Position numbers and translations under genes: made by a program. From NCBI RefSeq assembly GCF_020911885.1, contig NZ_CP087132.1, positions 682,001-746,000 of the forward strand: a DNA stretch of 64,000 nucleotides, written 5' to 3'. Source of the DNA: Flavobacterium acetivorans. GTDB taxonomy: Bacteria; Bacteroidota; Bacteroidia; Flavobacteriales; Flavobacteriaceae. Below are positions 54,699 to 64,000 of this stretch, one piece after another (position 1 is the first letter of the stretch; each line of letters opens with the position of its first letter). The notes under the pieces were generated by a model. It did no database searches, was not told where the DNA came from, and saw only the letters and a list, made by a program, of their open reading frames with translations.

Positions 54699-56369
54699 AT
54701 GTTGAAAAATAACGCACTCATTATATACATTGTTGTAGCACTTTCAATTGTTGGTTGTGCCAAAAGAGGATCAATCACTGGCGGTCTAAAAGACACCATT
54801 GCTCCTGTTTTAAAAATGAGTTTCCCTAAGAACTTCAACACCAATTTTAAAGGAGACGAAATCAAATTAGTATTTGATGAGAATATCAGACTTAAAAACC
54901 TGAACAAACAATTGGTCGTTTCACCACCCATGAAGAATGAACCATTGATACTACCTACAACTGCGAGTAAATTTATTACGATAAAAATCAAAGACACTTT
55001 ACAGCCTAATACTACTTATAGTTTCAATTTTGGACAAAGTATTGCCGACAACAATGAAGGAAATCCATACAATCAATTCAAATATGTGTTTTCAACTGGT
55101 GCGTATATCGACTCCTTGGCGCTTGGCGGAAGAATAAAAGATGCCTACGACAAAGAAGCTGATGCCTTTGTTTCCGTAATGCTCTATGAGGTAAACGAAA
55201 GCTTTAAAGACTCTGTAATTTACAAGGAAACCCCAAGATACGTTACCAACACCTTAGACAGCGTAAAAACCTTTCGATTGGAGAATCTAAAAGCAGGAAA
55301 ATACCTTCTTGTGGCCTTGAAAGACAAGAATAACAATAATAAATTCAACCCAAAAGATGATAAAATTGGGTTCCACAAGCAATTCATCAGCATCCCAAAT
55401 GACACAGTCTATGAATTGGAATTATTTAAAGAAAAACTTCCCTTTAAAGCATTCAAACCTACTCTAGCATCTGGAAATCGTTTGCTGATGGGTTATGAAG
55501 GCAAAATGAAATTAGCTAGCGAAAGACCAAAAATAACTTTAAAAAATAACAACGAAATCATATCCACCATTGTCACTCAGTTTCCTAAAAAAGATTCCTT
55601 ACAAATCTGGTACAAACCCCTAAAGGCAGACTCTTTATCTTTGGCAGTAAGTAAAGACAGCTATCAAAAAAACTTTGATTTTAAAATAAAGGACGCCAAA
55701 AAGGATACTTTAAACATTATTGCCGTTCAAAATGGCACAATAAATTTTAGAGACCGATTCACATTAGAATCTTCGACACCTTTGACACAGTTTGACAATT
55801 CAAAAATAAAACTGATTAACAAAGATTCAATTGCTGTTGCTTTTACAACAGAATACGACGATTTCAACCAGAAATTATTTTTTGATTTTAAGAAAGAACC
55901 ACTAGAAAAATATACTTTCTCTATTTTACCAGGGGCTTTCACTGATTTTTTCGAAAAGTCCAATGATACTTTAAAGTACCAAGTAAACACTCGAGACTAT
56001 TCGGATTTTGGTAATCTTAGTGTACAATTGCAAAACGTAAAACATTTCCCAGTCATTGTCGAATTGATCGATTCAAAAGGAGAAATAATTGCGTCAGAAT
56101 ACTCGGAAAACAGCGCTACAATAGACTTTAATTTATTAGAACCTACAATACTTTCCCTACGTGTTATTTATGATGAAAACAGAAACAAAGTATACGATTC
56201 CGGAAATTATCTGGAAAAACGTTATTCAGAGGAAGTCATTTATTATTCAAAAGAGATAGATGATGTTCGAGCCAACTGGGATGCTATTCATGTTTTTGAT
56301 TTGAGTCTTCCCTACACGCCGCAGCCTAAAAAGAAAACGGACAGTACCAAGAAAAAATCTAGTTTTTAA
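54699..56369 (+). CDS. Ig-like (Big_5/SbsA-type) domain lipoprotein
   Basis: 556 residues with lipobox SIVGC (Cys20). The start KRGSITGGLKDTIAPVLKMSFPKNFNTNF is followed by a bacterial Ig-like domain (IKLVFDENIRLKN, VVSPPM, TTYSFNFGQSIADNNEGN) of the type in Bacteroidota envelope lipoproteins. It may be a gliding- or envelope-related factor; the function is unproven. Its stop overlaps the convergent nitrilase-family gene by 11 bp. Confidence 0.82.
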   Translation: MLKNNALIIYIVVALSIVGCAKRGSITGGLKDTIAPVLKMSFPKNFNTNFKGDEIKLVFDENIRLKNLNKQLVVSPPMKNEPLILPTTASKFITIKIKDTLQPNTTYSFNFGQSIADNNEGNPYNQFKYVFSTGAYIDSLALGGRIKDAYDKEADAFVSVMLYEVNESFKDSVIYKETPRYVTNTLDSVKTFRLENLKAGKYLLVALKDKNNNNKFNPKDDKIGFHKQFISIPNDTVYELELFKEKLPFKAFKPTLASGNRLLMGYEGKMKLASERPKITLKNNNEIISTIVTQFPKKDSLQIWYKPLKADSLSLAVSKDSYQKNFDFKIKDAKKDTLNIIAVQNGTINFRDRFTLESSTPLTQFDNSKIKLINKDSIAVAFTTEYDDFNQKLFFDFKKEPLEKYTFSILPGAFTDFFEKSNDTLKYQVNTRDYSDFGNLSVQLQNVKHFPVIVELIDSKGEIIASEYSENSATIDFNLLEPTILSLRVIYDENRNKVYDSGNYLEKRYSEEVIYYSKEIDDVRANWDAIHVFDLSLPYTPQPKKKTDSTKKKSSF

Positions 56370-57126
56370 GTTCAAAAGCATCTTTATCGTTCAAAAAACC
56401 TAGTTTTTGTCTTGTTTGAAGCATTTTTTCTTTATTTAATTCTGCCTTGAAAACACCGTCCTTTTCTTGTGGATCCACTATATGATCCCCCAAGAAATCG
56501 ACAACTTGCGAATGACCAATGTAAGCATATCCATTCGCATCTTCACCAGTTCTATTGACTCCTATAACATAACTCATGTTCTCAATTGCTCGTGCTTTCA
56601 ATAAAGCATCCCAAGCATTTGTTCTTATTTTTGGCCAACTCGCCACATAAAGTAACAAATCATAATCCTCAACATTCCTTGAAAAAACAGGAAAACGCAA
56701 ATCATAACAAACAAACGGACAGATTTTCCAACCTAGATAATCAACAATCAGTTTTTGACTGCCGGCCTTGTACACTTTATCTTCTCCAGCAAGTATAAAC
56801 AAATGTCTTTTATCATAATACTGAATTTCGCCTGAAGGAAACACAAATAACATTCTGTTATAAAAATTGGAATTTTCCTCAATAACAATACTTCCCGTTA
56901 TGGCGCTGTTTTTGGCTTTCGCCAAAGATTGCATCCAAAGGACAGTTTCACCTTGCATCGTTTCGGCAACTTCGCTTGGATTCATTGTAAAACCGGTGGT
57001 AAACATTTCCGGAAGCACAATCAAATCAACAGCAGAACTGATTGCATTAATTTTTTCTTCGAAATTAGTGCGATTTACTTTTGGATTTTCCCAAATCAGA
57101 GGAGCCTGAATCAATATAACTTGCAT
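56359..57126 (-). CDS. Nitrilase-family amidase (omega-amidase YafV-like)
   Basis: 255 residues. The Glu-Lys-Cys catalytic set is visible: LPEMFTTGF (Glu), YYDKRHLF (Lys) and FVCYDLRFPVF (Cys). The wording matches omega-amidases/YafV-like carbon-nitrogen hydrolases that deaminate alpha-ketoglutaramate. Substrate is inferred from family. Convergent with the Ig-like lipoprotein gene. Confidence 0.9.
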   Translation of the reverse strand: MQVILIQAPLIWENPKVNRTNFEEKINAISSAVDLIVLPEMFTTGFTMNPSEVAETMQGETVLWMQSLAKAKNSAITGSIVIEENSNFYNRMLFVFPSGEIQYYDKRHLFILAGEDKVYKAGSQKLIVDYLGWKICPFVCYDLRFPVFSRNVEDYDLLLYVASWPKIRTNAWDALLKARAIENMSYVIGVNRTGEDANGYAYIGHSQVVDFLGDHIVDPQEKDGVFKAELNKEKMLQTRQKLGFLNDKDAFELKN

Positions 57127-57198
57127 TGTTTTATTTTTTCATAAAAATAAGAAATATCACAGTAGTTTAAGTTCATTATATTAGCAAAAAAAACAATT

Positions 57199-57762
57199 AT
57201 GAAAAATACCCTATTCCTATGCTGTATGCTGTTTTCAGTTTTGATTTTTGCACAAGAAAAATCAGGAGCAAAACAATTTTGGGAAAATTTACAGAAACAA
57301 TGCGGAAAATCTTTTGAAGGAGAAGTAATTGAAGGTACTGAAAACGATGCTTTTCGAAATAAAAAACTAGTGATGCACGTTCGCAATTGTGATGAAAACA
57401 CGATTCGAATCCCATTTTTTGTGGCAGATGACAAATCGAGAACTTGGGTATTAACTTACAAGAATGACCGAATTCAACTAAAACACGACCATCGTCACGA
57501 GGATGGTTCCGAAGACAAGGTTACCCAATATGGTGGAATAACTTCCAATTCGGGTTCACCTACATTGCAATTTTTTCCTGCCGATCAACAAACCTGTGAT
57601 TTAATACCAAATGCTGCTGCAAATGTCTGGTGGATTACTTTGGACGAAAAATCTTTTACTTACAATTTAAGACGCATAGGCTCGGACAGACTTTTTACCG
57701 TAAAATTTGATTTAACAAAAACAGTTGCAACACCTTCGGCACCTTGGGGCTGGAAAGACTAA
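57199..57762 (+). CDS. Exported conserved protein of unknown function
   Basis: 187 residues with a signal peptide (about 1-18). Conserved text KHDHRHEDGSEDKVTQYGG (in part) and DRIQL, two Cys-containing stretches. I know it as a widespread exported protein type but cannot name a function. Ends before a terminator shared with the sdh operon. Confidence 0.75.
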   Translation: MKNTLFLCCMLFSVLIFAQEKSGAKQFWENLQKQCGKSFEGEVIEGTENDAFRNKKLVMHVRNCDENTIRIPFFVADDKSRTWVLTYKNDRIQLKHDHRHEDGSEDKVTQYGGITSNSGSPTLQFFPADQQTCDLIPNAAANVWWITLDEKSFTYNLRRIGSDRLFTVKFDLTKTVATPSAPWGWKD

Positions 57763-57789
57763 GAATAACACCTCAAATTGTTCCATAAA

Positions 57790-57820
57790 AAAACGCATTC
57801 AAATCAATGAATGCGTTTTT
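57790..57820. terminator. Bidirectional terminator between 57199 gene and sdhB
   Basis: AACGCATTCA (57792-57801) and TGAATGCGTT (57808-57817) with A-run and T-run on either side. Confidence 0.88.
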
Positions 57821-57842
57821 AGTATTATAAAACGAGTTGTTT

Positions 57843-58589
57843 TTATCCTTTCAAAGAGGCAGATAAATATTCTCTGTTCATACGAGCGATGTTCTCCAAA
57901 GAAATCCCTTTTGGACATTCTACCTCACAAGCTCCGGTATTGGTACAGTTTCCAAAACCTTCATGATCCATTTGATTTACCATGTTCAATACACGATCTG
58001 TAGCTTCAATTCTACCTTGAGGCAACAATGCGTATTGGGACACTTTAGCAGCCACAAACAACATCGCAGATGAGTTTTTACAAGAAGCAACACAAGCGCC
58101 GCAACCGATACAAGTCGCCGCATCAAAAGCGTCATCAGCATCTTTCTTGTTAACAGGAATTGTATTTGCATCAATTGTATTTCCAGAAGTATTTACTGAA
58201 ATAAATCCTCCAGCATGTTGAATTCTGTCAAAAGAACTTCTGTCAACCACTAAATCTTTAACTACCGGGAAAGCAGCAGCACGGAATGGCTCAATAGTGA
58301 TCGTATCTCCATCGTTGAACATACGCATGTGCAATTGACAAGTGGTAACTCCTCTGTCTGGTCCGTGCGCTTCACCATTGATGAATAAAGAACACATTCC
58401 GCAGATTCCCTCACGACAATCGTGATCAAAAGCTACTGGTTCTTCACCAGCATTGATTTGTTGTTCGTTGAATACGTCAAGCATTTCAAGGAATGACATG
58501 TCTGGTTCAATTCCGTCGATTTTGTAATCAACCATTGCTCCTTTATCTTGGGCGTTTTTCTGACGCCATATTTTTAATGTAAGTTTCAT
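57843..58589 (-). CDS. sdhB: Succinate dehydrogenase/fumarate reductase iron-sulfur subunit
   Basis: 248 residues. The 2Fe-2S cluster Cys set ([18 protein letters not shown] and TTCQLHM), then the 4Fe-4S and 3Fe-4S sets ([13 protein letters not shown] and [14 protein letters not shown]). It passes electrons from SdhA to the membrane subunit of complex II. Last gene of sdhCAB; the gap from sdhA is 75 bp. Confidence 0.97.
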   Translation of the reverse strand: MKLTLKIWRQKNAQDKGAMVDYKIDGIEPDMSFLEMLDVFNEQQINAGEEPVAFDHDCREGICGMCSLFINGEAHGPDRGVTTCQLHMRMFNDGDTITIEPFRAAAFPVVKDLVVDRSSFDRIQHAGGFISVNTSGNTIDANTIPVNKKDADDAFDAATCIGCGACVASCKNSSAMLFVAAKVSQYALLPQGRIEATDRVLNMVNQMDHEGFGNCTNTGACEVECPKGISLENIARMNREYLSASLKG

Positions 58590-58664
58590 ACTGTTTTAGT
58601 TTGAAAGTCATAAAGTCGAATGTCTAAAGCCTGTAACTTTGGACTAGGGACTTTGGACTAATTA

Positions 58665-60665
58665 CTATTTATAACTTCTTTGAACTAGTTTGATGTTTTC
58701 GTAAACCAATGGCTCTTTGTGTAATACAGCATCGCTAGGTTTTCCTTTGTATTCCCAAGCAGCTACATAGGCAAAGTTTTCGTCATCACGTAAAGCTTCC
58801 CCTTCTTCGGTTTGGTATTCTTCACGGAAGTGACCTCCACAAGATTCGTTACGGTGTAAGGCATCTTTAGCAAACAATTCGCCTAGTTCTAAGAAATCGG
58901 CAACACGAATTGCTTTTTCTAACTCTTGGTTGAATCCTTTGTCAGTTCCTGGTACTTTTACATCTTTGTAGAACTCTTCACGTAAAGCAGCGATTTCTTC
59001 GATAGCCTCAGTCAATCCTTTAGCATTACGAGCCATCCCTACTTTATTCCACATAATTTTACCCAATTTTTTGTGGAAGTGGTCTACTGAATGCGTCCCT
59101 TTATTGTTCATAAAGTTAGCAATCAAATCTTTTACGCTTTTCTCAGCTTGTTCAAACTCAGGTCTATCTGTAGAAATAGTGCCCATTTTGATATCCGGAG
59201 CTAAATAATCACCAATTGTATAAGGCAATACAAAATATCCATCAGCCAAACCTTGCATCAAAGCAGAAGCTCCTAAACGGTTGGCTCCGTGGTCTGAGAA
59301 GTTAGATTCTCCGATAGAGAAACAACCTGGAATTGTAGTCATCAAGTTATAATCAACCCAAGTTCCACCCATTGTGTAGTGAACCGCTGGGTAAATCATC
59401 ATTGGAGTTGTATACGGATCTTCGTCTACAATTTTATAATACATTTGGAACAAGTTCCCGTATTTACTTCTTACGATATCAGTACCTAATTTAGTTACTA
59501 ATTTAGTATCGTTTTCGTCTAATCCTTTAATATGTGCTTGTTCTTTTCCGTAACGTTGGATCGCAGCAGCAAAATCCAAGTAAACTGCTTCACCTGTTTT
59601 ATTCACACCAAAACCAGCATCACATCTTTCCTTAGCAGCACGAGAAGCTACGTCACGTGGCACCAAGTTACCAAAAGCAGGATATCTTCTTTCCAAGAAA
59701 TAATCTCTGTCAGCTTCCGCTAAATCAGTTGCTTTTTTCTTTCCTTCACGAATCGCTTGCGCATCTTCTAATTTTGCAGGAACCCAGATACGTCCGTCAT
59801 TACGTAACGACTCTGACATCAAAGTTAATTTAGACTGGTGATCTCCTGAAACCGGAATACAAGTTGGGTGAATTTGAGTATAACAAGGGTTTGCGAAGAA
59901 AGCTCCTTTTTTGTGAATTTTCCAAGCTGCAGTAGCATTAGAACCCATTGCATTAGTGGATAAGAAGAAAACGTTGCCGTAACCTCCAGACCCAATAACA
60001 ACTGCGTGAGCTGAATGTCTCTCGATTTCACCAGTAACTAAGTTACGGGCGATAATTCCTCTTGCTTTACCATCAATGATAACTAATTCAAGCATTTCGT
60101 GACGGTTGTACATTTTGATTTTTCCACGACCAATTTGACGGTTCATTGCTGAATAAGCACCTAACAATAATTGCTGTCCTGTTTGCCCTTGAGCATAAAA
60201 TGTACGAGAAACCAAAGTTCCTCCAAAAGAACGGTTGTCTAATAATCCACCATATTCACGAGCCAATGGCACTCCTTGAGCCACACATTGGTCAATAATA
60301 TTAGCAGAAACTTCAGCCAAACGGTATACGTTTGCCTCACGAGCACGGTAATCTCCTCCTTTTACAGTATCGTAAAACAATCTGTGAACGGAGTCACCGT
60401 CTCCTTTATAATTTTTCGCCGCATTGATTCCCCCTTGTGCTGCAATCGAGTGTGCACGACGTGGTGAATCTTGAAAACAAAATGCTTTTACGTTATATCC
60501 TAACTCAGCCAAAGTAGCAGCGGCAGAACCTCCTGCTAGTCCTGTCCCAACAACGATAATATCTAAATTACGTTTGTTAGCAGGGTTTACTAAATTAATA
60601 TGATCTTTATAATCGGTCCATTTGTCCGCAATTGGACCATTTGGAATTTTTGAATCTAATGCCAT
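58665..60665 (-). CDS. sdhA: Succinate dehydrogenase/fumarate reductase flavoprotein subunit
   Basis: 666 residues. The Rossmann start is [36 protein letters not shown] holds the His that covalently binds FAD, and later text such as HPTCIPVSG contributes to the active site. Oxidises succinate to fumarate in the TCA cycle and respiratory chain. The Bacteroidota type matches fumarate-reductase-like B-type complexes. Confidence 0.97.
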   Translation of the reverse strand: MALDSKIPNGPIADKWTDYKDHINLVNPANKRNLDIIVVGTGLAGGSAAATLAELGYNVKAFCFQDSPRRAHSIAAQGGINAAKNYKGDGDSVHRLFYDTVKGGDYRAREANVYRLAEVSANIIDQCVAQGVPLAREYGGLLDNRSFGGTLVSRTFYAQGQTGQQLLLGAYSAMNRQIGRGKIKMYNRHEMLELVIIDGKARGIIARNLVTGEIERHSAHAVVIGSGGYGNVFFLSTNAMGSNATAAWKIHKKGAFFANPCYTQIHPTCIPVSGDHQSKLTLMSESLRNDGRIWVPAKLEDAQAIREGKKKATDLAEADRDYFLERRYPAFGNLVPRDVASRAAKERCDAGFGVNKTGEAVYLDFAAAIQRYGKEQAHIKGLDENDTKLVTKLGTDIVRSKYGNLFQMYYKIVDEDPYTTPMMIYPAVHYTMGGTWVDYNLMTTIPGCFSIGESNFSDHGANRLGASALMQGLADGYFVLPYTIGDYLAPDIKMGTISTDRPEFEQAEKSVKDLIANFMNNKGTHSVDHFHKKLGKIMWNKVGMARNAKGLTEAIEEIAALREEFYKDVKVPGTDKGFNQELEKAIRVADFLELGELFAKDALHRNESCGGHFREEYQTEEGEALRDDENFAYVAAWEYKGKPSDAVLHKEPLVYENIKLVQRSYK

Positions 60666-60677
60666 TATAATTGAATA

Positions 60678-61343
60678 TTAATGATTGAAATGATGAAATA
60701 ATGCAATAACTACGAATCCTAAAGGAACGATTACAGAAAACCATAATCCAAAACCTTTCATCCCTTTGGTGTATTTGTTATTTTGTCCTACTGATTGGAA
60801 AGAAGAACTAAATCCGTGACGCAAGTGTAAAGACAACAACACAAATGACAAGCAGTATAAAGCAGTACGAACTGGACTTTCAAATTTTGCCACTAATTCA
60901 TGGAAATACCTTGTTTCATCCAATGGATTAACTTCAACGTATTTATACACCATCTCTGGAACCCAAAAATCGTAAGAATGCAATCCTAAAAATGCAAGAA
61001 TTACTACCCCAGAATAGATCATGTTTCTTGAAGCCCAAGAAGAATTTGCCGCTCCGTTATTTTTAGCATATGCAATCGGTCTTGCATTTCTGTTTTGAAT
61101 TTCCAAAACAAAACCCATGATGAAGTGAAAAATCACTCCCACGATTAAAATTGGCTGGATAACGAATTGAACCAAAGGATTGTTCCCCATAAAATGGGAT
61201 ATCGAATTAAAAGTATTAGAACTAAAAACCGACGTCATATTGATGAAGAAGTGCTGTGCGAGGAACAACATCAAAAAAATTCCTGAAAGCGCCATAGCAA
61301 CTTTTTTAGCTATTGACGACTTCAATAATGCAGATTTTGCCAT
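60678..61343 (-). CDS. sdhC: Succinate dehydrogenase cytochrome b subunit
   Basis: 221 residues from MAKSALLKSSIAKKVAMALSG; the longer frame to 61397 is less likely. Five transmembrane helices as in the single-subunit (B-type) anchor, with His residues in FLAQHFFINM, IFHFIMG, LGLHSYDFW and LSLHLRHGF that can bind two haems. Passes electrons to menaquinone. First gene of the sdhCAB operon. Confidence 0.93.
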   Translation of the reverse strand: MAKSALLKSSIAKKVAMALSGIFLMLFLAQHFFINMTSVFSSNTFNSISHFMGNNPLVQFVIQPILIVGVIFHFIMGFVLEIQNRNARPIAYAKNNGAANSSWASRNMIYSGVVILAFLGLHSYDFWVPEMVYKYVEVNPLDETRYFHELVAKFESPVRTALYCLSFVLLSLHLRHGFSSSFQSVGQNNKYTKGMKGFGLWFSVIVPLGFVVIALFHHFNH

Positions 61344-61732
61344 AAGATTTGAATAATTTGTTTTAAAAAATATGACAAAAATAAAGCAAATAGACATGAA
61401 CTACAACCTTTTCGCTGTTATTTATAATGATTTTAAAGTGCCTTATTAAGCTTTTGGTCTTCTCTTAAAAACACTTTTCGCTGATTGCTTGATGATTAAT
61501 AACAAACCAAAGCTTTTTAAAATTTTAGATTGTAATAAAACACCTCTATCACCAAAAACAAATACAACAAAATCAACAAAATACGTTACAACTTGAACCC
61601 AAAACCTGTAATCTAAAGACCAAATCCCAAACTGCCGCCTTTACTATTTTTCTATAAAATTTATCAAATTCCTAACTTAAACTGATTTAATCTTAGTATT
61701 TTTGAATACTTAAAAGTATAAACTGAATTGTT
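61344..61732. other. Non-coding intergenic region upstream of aminopeptidase P gene
   Basis: 389 bp between divergent sdhC and the aminopeptidase gene. TATTTTTG at 61697-61704 fits the -7 consensus for the aminopeptidase gene. A minus-strand open frame without a start (about 61446-61640) is discussed as rejected. No other gene seen. Confidence 0.5.
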
Positions 61733-63025
61733 ATGAAATACCATCAAATTGACCGTGACTTATTTATAAAAAATCGTGCTAAATTCATGGGCCAAATGAA
61801 GCCCAAAAGTGTAGCCGTTTTTAACTCAAATGATATTTATCCTATAAGCGCTGATAGTACAATGCCTTTTGCACAGCACCGCGATATTTTTTATCTAAGT
61901 GGCGTAGATCAAGAAGAAAGCATTTTATTATTATTTCCAGATGCTCCTTACGAGCACCAAAGAGAAATCTTATTCCTAAAAGAAACTAACGATCACATTG
62001 CAGTTTGGGAAGGAGAAAAACTGACTAAAGAGCGCGCCTTAGCCGTTTCAGGAATCAAAACCGTGTATTGGTTACAGGAATTCGAAAAAGTTTTATTCGA
62101 ATTAATGACACATTCAGATACGATTTACATCAATACAAATGAACACTACAGAGCAACAGTAGAGACTGAAACTCGTGAAGCTCGTTTTGTGAAATGGTGG
62201 AAAGAAAAATACCCCGCACATGCCGTTGCCAAGAGCAATCCTATTTTGCAACGCATCCGTTCCGTAAAAGAAAGCGAAGAATTAGACCTAATCCAACAAG
62301 CTTGCAATATCACCGAAAAAGGTTTTAGAAGAATCCTTTCCTTTGTGAAACCTAATGTAATGGAGTATGAAATTGAAGCCGAATTCATTCATGAATTTAT
62401 TTCTAATCGTTCCAAAGGTTTTGCTTACACTCCAATTATTGGCTCAGGAAATAACGCCAACGTATTGCATTATATAGAAAACAATCAACAATGTAAGGCC
62501 GGTGATTTAATTTTACTCGATGTAGGTGCTGAATATGCTAATTATTCAAGTGATATGACGCGTACCATTCCGGTATCAGGAAAATTCTCTGAAAGACAAA
62601 AAGCCGTTTACAATGCCGTTTTAAATGTAAAAAATGAAGCCACTAAAATGCTGGTTCCGGGAACCATGTGGAAACAATACCATATTGAGGTAGGTAAAAT
62701 CATGACTTCGGAATTGCTTGGTTTAGGATTAATCGATAAAGCTGATGTACAAAACGAAAATCCGGATTGGCCAGCGTATAAAAAATACTTCATGCACGGA
62801 ACCTCGCACCACATGGGACTAGACACCCACGATTACGGAATCCTAACTGACCCAATGCAAGCCAATATGGTTTTCACCGTAGAACCGGGAATCTATATTC
62901 CGGCTGAAGGTTTCGGAATTCGTCTGGAAGATGATGTAGTTATTCAGGAAACCGGTGCTCCATTTAACCTGATGCGCAACATCCCGATTGAAGTGGACGA
63001 AATAGAAAGCTTGATGAATTCTTAA
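61733..63025 (+). CDS. pepP: Aminopeptidase P family protein (Xaa-Pro aminopeptidase)
   Basis: 430 residues. N-terminal aminopeptidase P domain (1-135) and pita-bread M24 catalytic domain. The metal ligands fall in LLDVGAEYANYSSDMTRTIPV (two Asp), HGTSHHMGLDTHD (His), TVEPGIYIP (Glu) and IRLEDDVVI (Glu). Removes N-terminal residues before proline. No signal peptide is seen, so cytoplasmic. Confidence 0.94.
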   Translation: MKYHQIDRDLFIKNRAKFMGQMKPKSVAVFNSNDIYPISADSTMPFAQHRDIFYLSGVDQEESILLLFPDAPYEHQREILFLKETNDHIAVWEGEKLTKERALAVSGIKTVYWLQEFEKVLFELMTHSDTIYINTNEHYRATVETETREARFVKWWKEKYPAHAVAKSNPILQRIRSVKESEELDLIQQACNITEKGFRRILSFVKPNVMEYEIEAEFIHEFISNRSKGFAYTPIIGSGNNANVLHYIENNQQCKAGDLILLDVGAEYANYSSDMTRTIPVSGKFSERQKAVYNAVLNVKNEATKMLVPGTMWKQYHIEVGKIMTSELLGLGLIDKADVQNENPDWPAYKKYFMHGTSHHMGLDTHDYGILTDPMQANMVFTVEPGIYIPAEGFGIRLEDDVVIQETGAPFNLMRNIPIEVDEIESLMNS

Positions 63026-63049
63026 GTAAGAAAACAGAAAAAAACAGAA

Positions 63050-63084
63050 AAAAGACGGTTCACAGCAATGTGAGCCGTTTTCTG
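63050..63084 (+). terminator. Terminator of the aminopeptidase P gene
   Basis: GACGGTTCACA and TGTGAGCCGT pair with one G-T wobble, followed by TTTTCTGTT. Confidence 0.8.
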
Positions 63085-63091
63085 TTAAATT

Positions 63092-63211
63092 ATGGCACAT
63101 CCTCGCCTTCGTAAACTACGGCAAGGTCGGGCTGTACGCTATAAGTCCTCATCCCGAAAAAATCGGGACTGCGGGCTTTCCGCTGCCATCCCTTGTGCAA
63201 AAAACGCTTAA
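63092..63211 (+). repeat. Hairpin-rich intergenic element with a cryptic 39-codon frame
   Basis: Begins ATGGCACATCCTCGCC and ends CCCTTGTGC. It contains a strong hairpin ATCCCGA/TCGGGA and a second imperfect one, CCTTCGTA/TACGGCAAGG. The frame from 63092 is open for 39 codons, but its text (RQGRAVRYKSSSRKN) looks like translated repeat rather than protein. I recall similar text as dispersed in Flavobacterium. Confidence 0.45.
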
Positions 63212-63279
63212 ATAAATCATAAAAATGTAACATTTCAAATAAGTTTCCAACTAATTACGAATATCAAAAAACTAAAATT

Positions 63280-64000
63280 ATGACAGCACACGAAATAGAT
63301 TACCAGATATTTGGCGAAGAAATGCAATATGTAGAAATCGAATTAGACCCGCAAGAAATCGTCATTGCCGAAGCAGGCAGTTTTATGATGATGGACAATA
63401 ACATCCAGATGCAAACCATCTTTGGCGACGGATCAGAACAACAATCCGGTTTATTTGGCAAACTTTTAAATGCCGGAAAAAGAGTCCTGACCGGCGAAAG
63501 CTTGTTCATGACCGCCTTCATCAATCAAAACCATACCAAAGGCAAGGTATCTTTTGCTTCTCCATATCCCGGCAAAATCCTCCCAATTGATTTGACCGAA
63601 TTTCAAGGAAAATTCATCTGCCAAAAAAGCTCTTTCCTTTGCGCCGCCAAAGGCGTTTCCGTCGGAATCGAATTCTCCAAAAAAATAGGCACCGGTCTTT
63701 TTGGCGGTGAAGGTTTCATTATGCAAAAAATTGAAGGTGATGGAATGGCTTTTGTACATTCGGGCGGAACCTTAGCCAAAAAAGAACTACGCGCCGGCGA
63801 AGTCCTAAAAGTAGACACGGGTTGTATCGTAGGATTTACTAAAGATATCGATTATGATATTGAATTCATTGGCGGTATTAAAAACTCCATTTTTGGAGGC
63901 GAAGGTTTATTTTACGCCACGCTTCGCGGACCCGGAACAGTGTATGTGCAATCCTTACCCTTCAGCCGATTAGCAGACAGAATCATCGCTTCGGCACCAA
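63280..64000 (+). CDS. AIM24/TIGR00266-family protein (partial at window end)
   Basis: First 240 residues of a protein cut off by the window edge. MTAHEIDYQIFGEEMQYVEIELDPQEIVIAEAG then the repeated Gly-rich beta strands (KIGTGLFGGEGFIMQKIEGDGMAFVHSGG in part; NSIFGGEGLFYATLRGPGTVYVQSLPFSRLAD) typical of the AIM24 double-psi-like domain. Function in bacteria is unknown; the family name comes from a yeast mitochondrial protein. Confidence 0.88.
   Translation, partial: MTAHEIDYQIFGEEMQYVEIELDPQEIVIAEAGSFMMMDNNIQMQTIFGDGSEQQSGLFGKLLNAGKRVLTGESLFMTAFINQNHTKGKVSFASPYPGKILPIDLTEFQGKFICQKSSFLCAAKGVSVGIEFSKKIGTGLFGGEGFIMQKIEGDGMAFVHSGGTLAKKELRAGEVLKVDTGCIVGFTKDIDYDIEFIGGIKNSIFGGEGLFYATLRGPGTVYVQSLPFSRLADRIIASAP

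Noticed and set aside
61446..61640. Minus-strand open frame of about 55-60 codons between sdhC and pepP
   Set aside because: It has no ATG, GTG or TTG start in a sensible place and a stop directly upstream. The first half translates a low-complexity spacer. It could be a remnant, but I cannot support a gene.
63092..63211. 39-residue protein-coding gene
   Set aside because: The residue pattern follows the hairpins and repeats of the DNA. It is better explained as a repeat, though ribosome profiling could prove otherwise.

Overview
The window is a 64-kb piece of a Bacteroidota chromosome, most likely Flavobacterium or a close relative. The grounds are low G+C, almost no Shine-Dalgarno sequences, recurrent TAnnTTTG -7 promoter elements, and typical flavobacterial genes: SdhC-SdhA-SdhB in that order, FabH-AccB-AccC, L32 with DUF177, AsnS followed by sigma-54, and many Bacteroidota-type lipoproteins. 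The species cannot be fixed from sequence alone.

Layout. 1-5.4 kb: transporters (SMR, CPA2 antiporter, RND/MMPL). 5.4-6.2 kb: a small repeat nest with a frameshifted GIY-YIG gene, the tail of a second GIY-YIG copy and three copies of a 24-25 bp motif. 6.2-31.8 kb: housekeeping genes, comprising asnS, rpoN, tdk, rsmI, recJ, an LpxH-like hydrolase, queD, an enoyl-CoA hydratase, tRNA-Ala, a dicarboxylate symporter, an LpxR-like protein, mtgA, two exported peptidases, fabH/accB/accC, rpmF, pdxA and ribE. 50.7-64 kb: methylmalonyl-CoA epimerase, lipoproteins, a nitrilase-family amidase, succinate dehydrogenase, aminopeptidase P and an AIM24-like protein running off the end.

31,984-50,691 is an integrated genomic island of about 18.7 kb. 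It sits in a tRNA gene with anticodon CAU and is bounded by a 47-bp direct repeat of the tRNA 3' part. A pair of tandem TGTTTAACCT repeats lies just inside each end. The tRNA-proximal third is the element's own machinery, all on the minus strand: tyrosine integrase, excisionase-like HTH protein, a winged-helix-like protein, a RecA-like ATPase and DUF3871. No relaxase, coupling protein or type IV secretion gene is visible. The rest is cargo: small exported proteins, a leucine-rich-repeat protein, an XRE regulator with a palindrome abutting its start, RadC, a TPR-HEPN protein, and a tightly overlapping three-gene operon.

The most interesting system is that operon (40,801-44,337). It encodes an effector with a PD-(D/E)XK/Cap4-like N-terminus, a small middle component, and a DUF3732-type SMC/Rad50-like ABC ATPase. 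This is the arrangement of the predicted ABC-three-component (ABC-3C) conflict systems. Together with the neighbouring HEPN RNase candidate, it makes the island a likely anti-phage defence island. Function is inferred from domains and context; nothing here demonstrates activity.
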